Shown in pieces: positions 15,762 to 23,637 of a stretch of 64,000 nucleotides of DNA. The DNA comes from a virus. The notes below the pieces were generated by a model. That model was not told the DNA's origin. It did not search any database and saw only the letters and a list, made by a program, of their open reading frames with translations. Made by a program: the position numbers and the translations under genes. Location: positions 1 through 64,000 of the IMG/VR virus record IMGVR_UViG_3300027793_000075. One strand, 5' to 3'. Positions within the stretch are counted from its first letter, which is position 1; each line of letters begins with the position of its first letter.

Positions 15762-16877
15762 ATGAAAGAAAATTATATTAAAGAATTACAAAATTGTGGC
15801 AAGATGTTTTTTATTGCCGCAACTGGTGGTGGAACAAGTTTTATTGGAGATTTCCTTAAAATTCCCGGTGGCAGCAAGTGTATTGTCGGTGGGTATGTTC
15901 CATACGCTATCGAAGCCACAAATAATTTTATTGGTGGCAAATTAGACAAATATGCAGATGCAAACGCTGCACGTCGTCTTGCAGTGGCAAGCTATGAAAA
16001 TTGTCTAAAAATCAAAAATACAACTACAAACAATTGTGTTGGCGTTGGTATTGCGTGTAGTCTTGTAAAAGACAAAGAACGTGATGGACGCGAACATCAT
16101 ATTAACGTTGCTGTTCATACGTATAATGAAACGTTTGGCATGAGCGTTGTTCTTAAAAACAGCAAACTAAATCGTGCCGAAGAAGAGGAATTTGTCAATG
16201 ATTTGACACTATTTGTGCTCGCCAATAAATATTGCAAGAACATTGATCATGAATGGGAAATTATCCATCAAATGATTTATTTGGATCATGGTGGTGAAGC
16301 AACCACTTTTGGTGAATACAACCGTATGGTTGCATGTGATTTGTACTGCGATGCAATCAATGAAATTGAAAACAATGATACAATTGTTATTTATCCCGGC
16401 AGCTACAATCCATTGCACGATGCACACAAAGAAATTTATCGTTTAGCACACAAAATTACAGGTCTTCCTGTATTTTATGAATTGAGCATTACCAATAGCT
16501 ACAAACCTAGCATGGATTATGTAGATTTGGAAAATCGTTACAAACAGTTTAATAATGTTAATTGGATTAATTCGGTAATCCTAACCAAGGCTCCACGCTT
16601 TGTTGACAAGGTAAATCTGTTTAAAAAATATTTTAATCCAAAGGAAATTATCATTGTTGTGGGTGCTGATACATGGGAACGTGTATATGATGATGCCGCA
16701 CACAAAAATGGAGATATTAAGTTTTTTGAAGACAATAATGTAAATTTCTTGGTTTTTGGCCGCAATACCGAAATTAAAAATCAAGATAGCGTATTGTTCA
16801 TTAAAAATGATTTGGCACTGAATTACAACAATAACATTAGTTCGACTGCCATTAGAAAAGTTCAAGCGAGTGCTTGA
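15762..16877 (+). CDS. CinA-C-like domain fused to a nicotinate/nicotinamide-nucleotide adenylyltransferase-like domain
   Basis: 371 residues. Residues about 14-165 resemble the CinA C-terminal/PncC fold: ATGGGTSFIGD, PGGSKCIVGGYVPYAIEA. PncC deamidates NMN to NaMN. The Ser of GGS and the Tyr of PYA are kept, but the Lys expected a few residues after the Tyr appears to be Thr, so activity is uncertain. Residues about 205-370 are a nucleotidyltransferase: IYPGSYNPLHDAH with an HxxH-type motif, VVGADTWERV, and ISSTAIRKV at the end. It may adenylate NMN or NaMN. It has its own promoter and a leader shared with the next gene. NAD synthetase, needed for a deamidated route, is not in the window. 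Confidence 0.75.
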   Translation: MKENYIKELQNCGKMFFIAATGGGTSFIGDFLKIPGGSKCIVGGYVPYAIEATNNFIGGKLDKYADANAARRLAVASYENCLKIKNTTTNNCVGVGIACSLVKDKERDGREHHINVAVHTYNETFGMSVVLKNSKLNRAEEEEFVNDLTLFVLANKYCKNIDHEWEIIHQMIYLDHGGEATTFGEYNRMVACDLYCDAINEIENNDTIVIYPGSYNPLHDAHKEIYRLAHKITGLPVFYELSITNSYKPSMDYVDLENRYKQFNNVNWINSVILTKAPRFVDKVNLFKKYFNPKEIIIVVGADTWERVYDDAAHKNGDIKFFEDNNVNFLVFGRNTEIKNQDSVLFIKNDLALNYNNNISSTAIRKVQASA

Positions 16878-16901
16878 CTTTTTACCAAGTCAGCCTATGA
16901 T
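16874..16901 (+). promoter_or_regulatory. Sigma70-type promoter; upstream stop codon lies inside the -35
   Basis: TTGACT (16874-16879), 16-base spacer, TATGAT (16896-16901). The TGA stop of the preceding gene (16875-16877) is part of the -35 hexamer. Confidence 0.7.
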
Positions 16902-16923
16902 GGTTGGCGAAGTAAATTAATTG

Positions 16924-16949
16924 AGATACAGATTAGATTAAATTACAAA
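16924..16949 (+). promoter_or_regulatory. Leader element shared with the CinA-like/adenylyltransferase gene
   Basis: Second copy of the 26-base leader (differences from 15735-15760 at the 11th and 14th bases), ending 3 bases before the ATG at 16953. Confidence 0.6.
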
Positions 16950-16952
16950 ACT

Positions 16953-18380
16953 ATGAATACAAACATTACTATTTGCACTACTGAATGGGGTAAGAACATT
17001 TGTCTTACTACCGATAGCTACAAACTCAACCACTGGAATCAATATCCTATTGGCACACAGTACGTTTATGCTTACTTTGAATGCCGCAAGGGTGCAAAAT
17101 TTGCTGATTCTCCTTTTTTCAGCCTTCAGCCTATTATTCTGAATCATCTTGTTGGTGTGGTTGTAACCCGTGAAAAGATTGAAAAGGCTGCTCGCCTTTG
17201 CAAGGCTCATTTCGGAAACGAAACTTATTTTAACCGTGCTGGTTGGGAACACATTCTCAATGTCCACGGCGGAAAACTTCCTATTCGTATTCGTGCCGTT
17301 GAAGAAGGAACGGTTGTTCCGGTCAATAACGTATTGATGACCATTGAAAACACTGATCCACAGTGCTATTGGCTCACCAATTTCCTAGAAACTATTCTAA
17401 CTCACGTTTGGTATGGTACTACCGTTGCTGCTCTTAGCCGTGAAGTTAAGCGAAAGATCAAGAAATTCCTCAAGAAGAATTCTGATGGTGGAATGCTTAA
17501 TTTCTTTCTGCATGACTTTGGTTATCGCGGTGCTTCTTCGTATGAAACTGCCGGAATTGGTGGTGCCGCGCATTTGATCAATTTCCTTGGCACCGATACT
17601 GTCGTCGCTATGGAAACTGCGATGAATTACTATAATGCGAATCTGGATACTCTTGCATTCAGCGTTGCTGCCACTGAACACAGCATTATGACTTCGATGG
17701 GTGCTGCGGGTGAAGATGGTGTTGTTGAACATTTGCTCAACGAATATCCCGATGGCATTCTTTCTTGCGTTGCGGATAGCTACGATATTTACAATTTTGT
17801 TGACAATATTGTAGGAAAGAAGTTCAAGGATCGTATTCTTGCTCGTAATGGTGTATTTGTTGTTCGTCCTGATTCGATTACGCCTACACATCAAACTCCT
17901 GAAGAGGAAATGGTTTGGATTATTGAGTCTTTGTGGAACAATTTCGGTGGCACCGTAAATAGCAAGGGATACAAGGTTATCAATCCAAAGGTTCGTGTTC
18001 TTTGGGGTGACGGTATTGATATTGATGGAATTGAGAAGATTCTGATCGCTGTTGATGCTGCTGGATTTGCGACCGAAAATATTGCTTGTTTCGGTATGGG
18101 TGGTGGACTGTTGCAGAAGGTGAATCGTGACACTCAGCGTTGCGCTTTCAAGTCGTCTGCTCAATGCCGTGATGGCGTTTGGTACGATATTTTCAAGAAT
18201 CCGAAGGATGCCACCAAGGCTTCCAAGAAGGGTAAGCTCAAGTTGACCAAGATTAATGGTGAATTTGTCACGGTCAATGAGAATGAACCCGGCGAGGATT
18301 ATTTGAATGTTGTATTTGAGAATGGTGAGTTGGTCAAGTTTGTTGACTTTGACACCATTCGCAAGAATGCGGCACTCTAA
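16953..18380 (+). CDS. nadV: Nicotinamide phosphoribosyltransferase (NAMPT type)
   Basis: 475 residues, full length for the family. TDSYKLNHWNQYPIG near the N-terminus, YAYFECRKGAKF, FGYRGASSYETAGIGGAAHL (about 190), TEHS with the catalytic His (about 243), RPDS (about 306), GDGIDIDGIE and FGMGGGLLQK are all signatures of NAMPT/NadV. The usual reaction is nicotinamide + PRPP to NMN. A close homologue in phage NARP1 instead joins nicotinamide to ADP-ribose pyrophosphate, and sequence reading cannot separate the two. Lysine is largely AAG, and the gene has its own promoter and conserved leader, suggesting strong expression. Confidence 0.92.
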   Translation: MNTNITICTTEWGKNICLTTDSYKLNHWNQYPIGTQYVYAYFECRKGAKFADSPFFSLQPIILNHLVGVVVTREKIEKAARLCKAHFGNETYFNRAGWEHILNVHGGKLPIRIRAVEEGTVVPVNNVLMTIENTDPQCYWLTNFLETILTHVWYGTTVAALSREVKRKIKKFLKKNSDGGMLNFFLHDFGYRGASSYETAGIGGAAHLINFLGTDTVVAMETAMNYYNANLDTLAFSVAATEHSIMTSMGAAGEDGVVEHLLNEYPDGILSCVADSYDIYNFVDNIVGKKFKDRILARNGVFVVRPDSITPTHQTPEEEMVWIIESLWNNFGGTVNSKGYKVINPKVRVLWGDGIDIDGIEKILIAVDAAGFATENIACFGMGGGLLQKVNRDTQRCAFKSSAQCRDGVWYDIFKNPKDATKASKKGKLKLTKINGEFVTVNENEPGEDYLNVVFENGELVKFVDFDTIRKNAAL

Positions 18381-18396
18381 AAGTTAGTCGAAAGGT

Positions 18397-18424
18397 TTGC
18401 GGTTATCCTTCAAAACCGCAATTT
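18397..18424 (+). terminator. Hairpin after the nicotinamide phosphoribosyltransferase gene
   Basis: TTGCGGTT (18397-18404) pairs with AACCGCAA (18414-18421); only a short T run follows, so termination may be weak. Confidence 0.5.
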
Positions 18425-18443
18425 ACCGTTATAGAAATTGATT

Positions 18444-18719
18444 ATGAAAAACAAATTTAAAACTATTTTTATTCGATTCATACTGAATGTAACTGGATAC
18501 AATATTCCAATTACACTAGCAAATTTTTATCATCCGGGTAGAACAGATACAATCAATTTGATTGATTTTGTATTGAATACATCAGACAATTCACGAATTA
18601 TTCGTGTGGATGCCGATTGTAGCAACGCTAAATGTGTTTGTTGTAAAGACAAAGGTGTGCTAAAGAATGTATATAACCAAATCGGTCATTACAATACGTA
18701 TGACCGTAACAAAAAATAA
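18444..18719 (+). CDS. Hypothetical cysteine-containing protein
   Basis: 91 residues from the ATG at 18444. A basic hydrophobic N-terminus is followed by a C-terminal cluster DCSNAKCVCCKDKG that may bind metal. Not recognised. It ends 4 bases before the RlmN-like gene and could be translated with it. Confidence 0.5.
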   Translation: MKNKFKTIFIRFILNVTGYNIPITLANFYHPGRTDTINLIDFVLNTSDNSRIIRVDADCSNAKCVCCKDKGVLKNVYNQIGHYNTYDRNKK

Positions 18720-18723
18720 TTTT

Positions 18724-19656
18724 ATGTGGAATGATATTAAACGAATTGATTCTAGCGACAAAAATGTTGCTAAATTTGTCTTTAAGAAAGACACTGCTGT
18801 TGCTGAAGCTGTACTTTACAAATATCCTACTTATGAGGATCGTACTGTAATTTGTTGCTCTACCCAAAGTGGTTGTGCAATGGGTTGCCGCTTTTGTGGA
18901 ACAGGTGATTATTTTGTACGCAGTTTGACTGCCGACGAAATTGCACATCAACCTGAATATTTGTTGCAGGAAACCAACATTGATCCGGCAACTATTAAAA
19001 AGCTGCAAATCATGTTCATGTCAATGGGCGAGCCAATGAACAACTTTAATGAGTTGTCCGTTGCTCTGCACAGTCTATATGCAAAATATCCAAATGCACG
19101 TTTGCTTATTAGTACAAGTGCCCCACGTCAATTCAATAAGTTTTCTGAACTTGAAAAATTGAGTGTGGAAATTCCTACTATTGGATTGCAATTTAGTGTT
19201 CATGAAAGCACAGATGAAGAGCGTAAAAAGCTAATTCCTGCGGCAACAATGACACTGCAAGAAATTGCAAATACAGGAAATTCTTGGCACAAGGCAACCG
19301 GTCGCAAGCCCTTCTTCAATTATTGCTTGCACGATAAAAACAATAGTCAAGCGGATGTAAACAGACTATTGGCTAAGTTTGATCCTGCTATTTGGGAAGC
19401 TACTCTTAGTGTTATTTGTGAACGTGATGAACATGTTGCTGCTGCAAATGAACGTCAACGTGAATTGGCTAGTGATTTTGCTGGACTTATGTTGCAAAAA
19501 GGATACAATGTTAGAGTATTTAACCCTGCCGGTCAAGATGACATTGGTGGTGGTTGTGGGCAACTATGGTTTGTTCAAGATTGGATGCGTAATAATCCTA
19601 CTCTAGCTAAACCTTCTGCCGGTAATGGATTACCAAAAGTACATACACCGAATTGA
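18724..19656 (+). CDS. RlmN/Cfr-like radical SAM RNA methyltransferase lacking the N-terminal domain
   Basis: 310 residues from ATG 18724, placed 4 bases after the upstream stop. The CxxxCxxC cluster is GCAMGCRFC (Cys 51, 55, 58), followed by MSMGEPMNNF (GEP motif) and a C-terminal DIGGGCGQLW, which carries the methyl-transfer cysteine of RlmN. RlmN methylates C2 of A2503 in 23S rRNA and A37 in some tRNAs. Bacterial RlmN has about 75 more residues before the cluster (an RNA-binding accessory domain), so target choice may differ. It sits between NAD genes and NADAR without its own promoter. Confidence 0.85.
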   Translation: MWNDIKRIDSSDKNVAKFVFKKDTAVAEAVLYKYPTYEDRTVICCSTQSGCAMGCRFCGTGDYFVRSLTADEIAHQPEYLLQETNIDPATIKKLQIMFMSMGEPMNNFNELSVALHSLYAKYPNARLLISTSAPRQFNKFSELEKLSVEIPTIGLQFSVHESTDEERKKLIPAATMTLQEIANTGNSWHKATGRKPFFNYCLHDKNNSQADVNRLLAKFDPAIWEATLSVICERDEHVAAANERQRELASDFAGLMLQKGYNVRVFNPAGQDDIGGGCGQLWFVQDWMRNNPTLAKPSAGNGLPKVHTPN

Positions 19657-19660
19657 GATT

Positions 19661-19963
19661 ATGAAAGCAAGCGAAGCTCGTCTTTTGACTCAAAAATCAT
19701 ATTCAGCCGGGACAAATACATATATACAAAATGTATATAAAGTCATTGAAGAAGCTGCAAAAAAAGGTAGATCGCAAGTGGCGATTAGATCGCCAGAAGA
19801 AATAATTATTACTTTTGTGATTAATCAACTTAAAAAAGACGGCTATGCTGTTTCTCGAAATCACGGATATGATCAACGTGATGATGAATCATGGGATAAT
19901 TTGGATATTTCATGGGAACATGAAAAGGAATCATCTTGGGACACTGATCCAATGGGAGGATAA
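19661..19963 (+). CDS. Small conserved phage protein, paralogue of the 30325 gene
   Basis: 100 residues. MKASEARLL, IQNVYKVIEEAAKKG and INQLKKDGYAV match the layout of the protein at 30325 (MNAKEAQML, INEIYKKIRAAAENG, IPVLEKQGYKV), and both end with an ISW motif near an acidic tail. The family is common in large phages, function unknown. Confidence 0.65.
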   Translation: MKASEARLLTQKSYSAGTNTYIQNVYKVIEEAAKKGRSQVAIRSPEEIIITFVINQLKKDGYAVSRNHGYDQRDDESWDNLDISWEHEKESSWDTDPMGG

Positions 19964-19969
19964 AAATAT

Positions 19970-20131
19970 ATGAAAAATGAAGAAACTGTAACTATAAGTA
20001 AAAAAGAATATGAATCTTTACTTGAAGATTCTGAAATGTTGCTGGCATTACAAAATGCCGGTGTTGATAATTGGGATGGATATGATTATGCACTGGAACT
20101 TTTGAAAGAGAAAGAGGAAGAGGAAGAGTAA
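19970..20131 (+). CDS. Small acidic conserved phage protein
   Basis: 53 residues. VTISKKEYESLLEDSEMLLAL followed by AGVDNWDGYDYALELL is a layout I recognise from many short phage and bacterial proteins (a GVDNWxGYD signature). It ends in a Glu run. It lies 6 bases after the previous gene and 4 before the NADAR gene. Function unknown. Confidence 0.65.
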   Translation: MKNEETVTISKKEYESLLEDSEMLLALQNAGVDNWDGYDYALELLKEKEEEEE

Positions 20132-20135
20132 AATT

Positions 20136-20660
20136 ATGATTATTATAGAAGATGCAGAAGCATATGATGGTAAGAAAAATTTAGAAACTGATACTCATTT
20201 CTATTTTTGGACAAATTGGTTGAGTAATTGGAAGGTTTGTAAAATTATCGATCCAATTACAAATCTAGAATTCACTAGTACCGAACAAATTTATATGTGG
20301 TATAAAGCTCATTTTTTTAATGATGCTGAAACCCGCAAACAACTGGAAGCAAAGTTGACTCCTAAACAAGCAAAGGATTTGGGTCGAGTTGTAAAGAATT
20401 ATCAAGATGATTTGTGGGAATGTGTTCGGTTTGATTATATGGTATATTCAAACTATCTGAAATATACACAAAATCCCGATCTAAAAGAAAAATTATTGGC
20501 AACCGGCGAAAAAGTGCTTGTGGAAGCAAGTCCATATGACAAAGTTTGGGGAGTTGGACTATTGGCAAATAACCCACTTATTTTAGATGATAAAAACTGG
20601 ACAGGTCGCAACTTGCTTGGTAAAAGTATCATGAAAGTACGCACCATGATTAAAAAGTAA
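20136..20660 (+). CDS. NADAR-domain protein (YbiA-like)
   Basis: 174 residues, nearly all one NADAR domain. Key segments are FWTNWLSNWK, FTSTEQIYMWYKAHFF (Glu50, Lys57) and SPYDKVWGVG with a C-terminal WTGRNLLGK helix. NADAR proteins cleave N-glycosidic bonds in NAD-linked metabolites, and some remove ADP-ribose from guanine in DNA, countering DarT-type toxins. Among NAD-rebuilding genes and with a macro domain 7 kb downstream, an anti-defence role is likely. It is in a tight run from 18444 to 22003. Confidence 0.88.
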   Translation: MIIIEDAEAYDGKKNLETDTHFYFWTNWLSNWKVCKIIDPITNLEFTSTEQIYMWYKAHFFNDAETRKQLEAKLTPKQAKDLGRVVKNYQDDLWECVRFDYMVYSNYLKYTQNPDLKEKLLATGEKVLVEASPYDKVWGVGLLANNPLILDDKNWTGRNLLGKSIMKVRTMIKK

Positions 20661-20663
20661 AAT

Positions 20664-21005
20664 ATGATTATTAAACACATTGATGGAACAGAAGTTGATA
20701 CTGACAAATTGCCAGATATCGACGCGCAAATTTTTGAAAAAATTGAAGAGTTGCGAGTTTTGTGTGAAACTTCCAATAGAATTTGTTTGTTGTTGGTTGA
20801 TACCAAAGGACAAAGTAAACTAACTACGTTTTGGAATCTAAAAAGTGGGCCTATCGTCAATGATGCTACGGTACAAAAATCATTTGCTAAATTAGCTCAT
20901 GCAGCACATTCATATTTTATGGGATGTAGCCAAGGAAATCTTGGAGTATTTCCTACTAGTGCAATCGATCCTAATAAATTGAATATTAATAATAACGATG
21001 AATGA
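20664..21005 (+). CDS. Hypothetical protein
   Basis: 113 residues, not recognised. MIIKHIDGTEVD at the start, a hydrophobic strand ICLLLVDTKG in the middle and an AKLAHAAHSYFMGCS helix. It overlaps the Pth2 gene by 8 bases. Confidence 0.6.
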   Translation: MIIKHIDGTEVDTDKLPDIDAQIFEKIEELRVLCETSNRICLLLVDTKGQSKLTTFWNLKSGPIVNDATVQKSFAKLAHAAHSYFMGCSQGNLGVFPTSAIDPNKLNINNNDE

Positions 21006-21369
21006 TACTATAAAACAAGTTATTGTGATGCGTAATGATTTGGGCATGCGTAAAGGCAAAATGATTGCACAAGGTAGTCACGCAAGTATTAGTTTTTTGA
21101 CCAGAAAACTTCAATCTGGTCGAAAAATGACTGATGTTGAACAGCAATGGGTAAATGATAGATTTACTAAAATTTGCGTTCGTGTAGATAGCGAACAAGA
21201 ATTAATCGATATTCATAACAAAGCATTTTTAAATGGCGTTGAAAGTCATTTAATCACTGATGCAGGATTAACTGAATTCAATGGAGTGCCTACAAAAACT
21301 TGTCTGGCACTTGGTCCAGACTATGCTAGTAAAATTGATGCTATTACAGGACATTTGAAACTATTGTGA
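20998..21369 (+). CDS. pth2: Peptidyl-tRNA hydrolase 2 family protein
   Basis: 123 residues, the usual size of Pth2. KQVIVMRNDLGMRKGKMIAQ followed by GSHAS is the family signature, with the catalytic region around RKGKMIAQGSH; the C-terminal part has AGLTEFNGVPTKTCLALGP. Pth2 releases peptides from peptidyl-tRNA. It is typical of archaea and eukaryotes and sporadic in bacteria and phages. A second, more divergent Pth2-like protein is encoded at 25843. Confidence 0.88.
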   Translation: MNDTIKQVIVMRNDLGMRKGKMIAQGSHASISFLTRKLQSGRKMTDVEQQWVNDRFTKICVRVDSEQELIDIHNKAFLNGVESHLITDAGLTEFNGVPTKTCLALGPDYASKIDAITGHLKLL

Positions 21370-21584
21370 ATGTAATATATACAATTATTAATCAATACGG
21401 TCATTTAGTAATTAATTATACAGACTATCATGATGTAATTGTATATATACGAAGAAATTCAATCGACAATGCTCTAATTTACGAATCGAAATTAAATTCA
21501 ATAAACAATATTGATATATCACATAATGTATATCAACATGCTTATAATGATTTTAAACATTTTAATGATAGAAACTATGATTAG
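21366..21584 (+). CDS. Small hypothetical protein
   Basis: 72 residues, not recognised, rich in Tyr, Ile and Asn. It is coupled to Pth2 by ATGA and overlaps the next start by 8 bases. Confidence 0.5.
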   Translation: MNVIYTIINQYGHLVINYTDYHDVIVYIRRNSIDNALIYESKLNSINNIDISHNVYQHAYNDFKHFNDRNYD

Positions 21585-21774
21585 TGTTGTAATTGTCAAT
21601 TTTCACAGCGACGATGTTGCGCTGTTAAAAAACATGAAATACAATTTAGAAAAAGCTGGCTTTTCTCTAACGGAGAGCTATACTAGTGGTGTTGTAAGTG
21701 AAAAACAGAGAGATGCAGGTATTCTCGTTGACACAATAGCACTGGTATATAATAAAACACATGAAATCAAATGA
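21577..21774 (+). CDS. Small hypothetical protein
   Basis: 65 residues beginning MISVVIVNFHSDDVALL. The start is set at 21577 because upstream in-frame ATGs lie deep in the previous gene. A strand-helix pattern, then DAGILVDTIALVY. Not recognised. Confidence 0.5.
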   Translation: MISVVIVNFHSDDVALLKNMKYNLEKAGFSLTESYTSGVVSEKQRDAGILVDTIALVYNKTHEIK

Positions 21775-22003
21775 ATTTGTCAATCTAACCGAAGAACAAT
21801 ATAAAAGATTGTTGATTGATGCAATTTGTAAATATCAGCCGGCCAATTCTCAGTCGGAGTGTGTTGAATTGGAAAAACGTGGACTTGCAAAATTTAATGG
21901 CAATCAATGGAATGAAAGCTGGGCATGGAAATCCGATGCGTTACGTAAAATGCCAATTATTGAGCTAGAAACTATCTACAAACAATATCTCACCAATCTT
22001 TAA
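21761..22003 (+). CDS. Small hypothetical protein
   Basis: 80 residues, helical, with NLTEEQYKRLLIDAICKY at the start. Not recognised. It ends the run of overlapping genes before the PRPP synthetase homologue. Confidence 0.55.
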   Translation: MKSNEFVNLTEEQYKRLLIDAICKYQPANSQSECVELEKRGLAKFNGNQWNESWAWKSDALRKMPIIELETIYKQYLTNL

Positions 22004-22028
22004 ATACTAATAGAAAATAAGCTACAAC

Positions 22029-22994
22029 ATGAAAAACCTTAAACTTTTTAGTGGCACCAGCAATGTTCCTCTTGCAGAAAAGATTGCAGAGAATCTTTTT
22101 ACCAAGCTAGGTGATATTTATCATCATCGGTTTCCTAGCGGCGAAACTTATTGTCAGTTCAAGGAAAACATTCGTGGAAGTGATGTTTTTCTTATTCAGG
22201 GAATCACCAATCCTGCAAATGAGAATTTGATGGAATTGCTTGTTATGGCTGATGCTGCTCGACGTGCAAGTGCCGAGCGTATTACTGCCGTAATTCCTTA
22301 TTTTGGATATGCCCGTCAAGATCGCAAAGACAAGTCGCGTGTACCAATTAGTGCCAAGTTGGTTCTTGATATTATTGAAACTGCCGGTATTGATCGTGTG
22401 GTAACTATGGATTTGCACAGTCCTCAAGTTGGCGGATTTACCAATTTGCCATTTGATCATTTGACTTTTGAACCTGTACTTGTCAATTATATTCGCAGCA
22501 AGTATCACAGTCTTGCTCTGCGCGACAGTGTTGTTTTGATGGCACCTGACGTTGGTGCTGTTAAGCGAATTGAAAAGTATGCTAGTATTCTAAAGAGTGA
22601 TTTTGGATTTATTAGCAAAAAGCGTATTGGCGACGACAAGGTTGAATTGCAGAGTATTGTTGGTGATGTCAAAGACAAGCATGTAATTATTATTGATGAT
22701 TTGACTGAAAGTTGCGGCACTCTCATTCAAGCTGCCGATGCGTGTAAAAACAATGGTGCCAATCATGTAACTACCGTTGTCACACACGGTTGCATTACTG
22801 AAACAGGTGTAAATCGATTGGAAAATGCACTTGTAAACAAGAATATTGATGAATTTGTATATAGCAATACCGCAAATATTGCCAAGCATACAAAGTTGGC
22901 GGATCGTCTTGTTGAATTGGATGTTAGCATGGTATTTGCCAAGGCAATCAACAACATTCACAACAATGAAAGCGTAAGTGAATTGTTTATTTGA
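22029..22994 (+). CDS. prs: Ribose-phosphate pyrophosphokinase homologue (PRPP synthetase-like)
   Basis: 321 residues, normal length. RFPSGETYCQF, the IPYFGYARQDRK segment with SRVPISAK (about 95-118) and VTMDLHSPQV are standard. The PRPP-binding loop reads DDLTESCGTL (about 224) where cellular enzymes have DDMIDTAGTL, and the flexible loop KKRIGDD differs from the usual KRR. The usual reaction is ribose-5-phosphate + ATP to PRPP, the substrate for NMN synthesis. In NARP1 a Prs homologue (Adps) pyrophosphorylates ADP-ribose; the altered loops fit changed specificity but do not prove it. Lysine is mostly AAG, as in the nicotinamide phosphoribosyltransferase gene. Confidence 0.88.
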   Translation: MKNLKLFSGTSNVPLAEKIAENLFTKLGDIYHHRFPSGETYCQFKENIRGSDVFLIQGITNPANENLMELLVMADAARRASAERITAVIPYFGYARQDRKDKSRVPISAKLVLDIIETAGIDRVVTMDLHSPQVGGFTNLPFDHLTFEPVLVNYIRSKYHSLALRDSVVLMAPDVGAVKRIEKYASILKSDFGFISKKRIGDDKVELQSIVGDVKDKHVIIIDDLTESCGTLIQAADACKNNGANHVTTVVTHGCITETGVNRLENALVNKNIDEFVYSNTANIAKHTKLADRLVELDVSMVFAKAINNIHNNESVSELFI

Positions 22995-22997
22995 TAC

Positions 22998-23201
22998 ATG
23001 TCCAAAACAAATCAATATAATACACTAATTTCTGCATGGCTTAGAGAAATGCATATGATTGGTTCTGTATTGTATGATTTGGAGTTGGATAGAACAATGA
23101 ATAAAAAAGCAAAAGCAGCATTAACTAAAGTATATAAAAATAGAATAAAACGTTGTAAGTATAATATTACTAGATCTAAAAACCTAAAAAAGAAAGCATA
23201 A
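22998..23201 (+). CDS. Small basic hypothetical protein
   Basis: 67 residues, strongly basic C-terminus (KNRIKRCKYNITRSKNLKKKA). The start MSKTNQYNTLISAWLRE resembles that of the protein at 26979 (MSKHQQYKTEINMLLRA), so the two may be distant paralogues. Possible nucleic-acid contact; not recognised. Confidence 0.55.
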   Translation: MSKTNQYNTLISAWLREMHMIGSVLYDLELDRTMNKKAKAALTKVYKNRIKRCKYNITRSKNLKKKA

Positions 23202-23205
23202 TTAT

Positions 23206-23631
23206 ATGGTTGAATTCGTTGATAGTATTCCTGAGAATGAGAGTGTTGGAGTGTGTGTAATTTTGATTGACAAGTGGACAAATAAGATTTATTTGGCCGA
23301 AAGAAAGGGTAGTTATGAAACTCATAAGTTTTGTTGCCCCGGTGGAATGGTTGAATCAAATGAAGATTATATCAGTGCTTTGATTCGTGAAGTAAAGGAA
23401 GAAACTGGTCTTCAACTCAAGTTTCCCAATATTCAATTTGTAGCTACTGCAAAGCATCAGGGTGCTAAAAGCAATTATACGATGTGGTTCAAGTATTATC
23501 TTGACAGTCGAGATATTCCTAGTAATTTGGAACCTGAAAAGCATGGACCTTGGATGCTTTATAGTCGTCACGAAGCATTGAAGTTGCCGTTGATGCTTAG
23601 TACCCGCGAAACGTTTGGTAATTATCTATAA
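23206..23631 (+). CDS. Nudix hydrolase
   Basis: 141 residues. The Nudix box is complete: GGMVESNEDY followed by SALIREVKEETGL (about 46-68), matching G-x5-E-x7-REUxEExGU. It hydrolyses nucleoside diphosphates linked to another group; the substrate cannot be read. Candidates are ADP-ribose, NADH, CoA or capped RNA ends, given the surrounding cofactor genes. It is the second Nudix domain in the window. Confidence 0.88.
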   Translation: MVEFVDSIPENESVGVCVILIDKWTNKIYLAERKGSYETHKFCCPGGMVESNEDYISALIREVKEETGLQLKFPNIQFVATAKHQGAKSNYTMWFKYYLDSRDIPSNLEPEKHGPWMLYSRHEALKLPLMLSTRETFGNYL

Positions 23632-23637
23632 TCAATT

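Noticed and set aside
17397-18164. 255-codon antisense frame inside the nicotinamide phosphoribosyltransferase gene
   Set aside because: Same cause: codon composition of a conserved gene; composition is not protein-like and no start signal is present.
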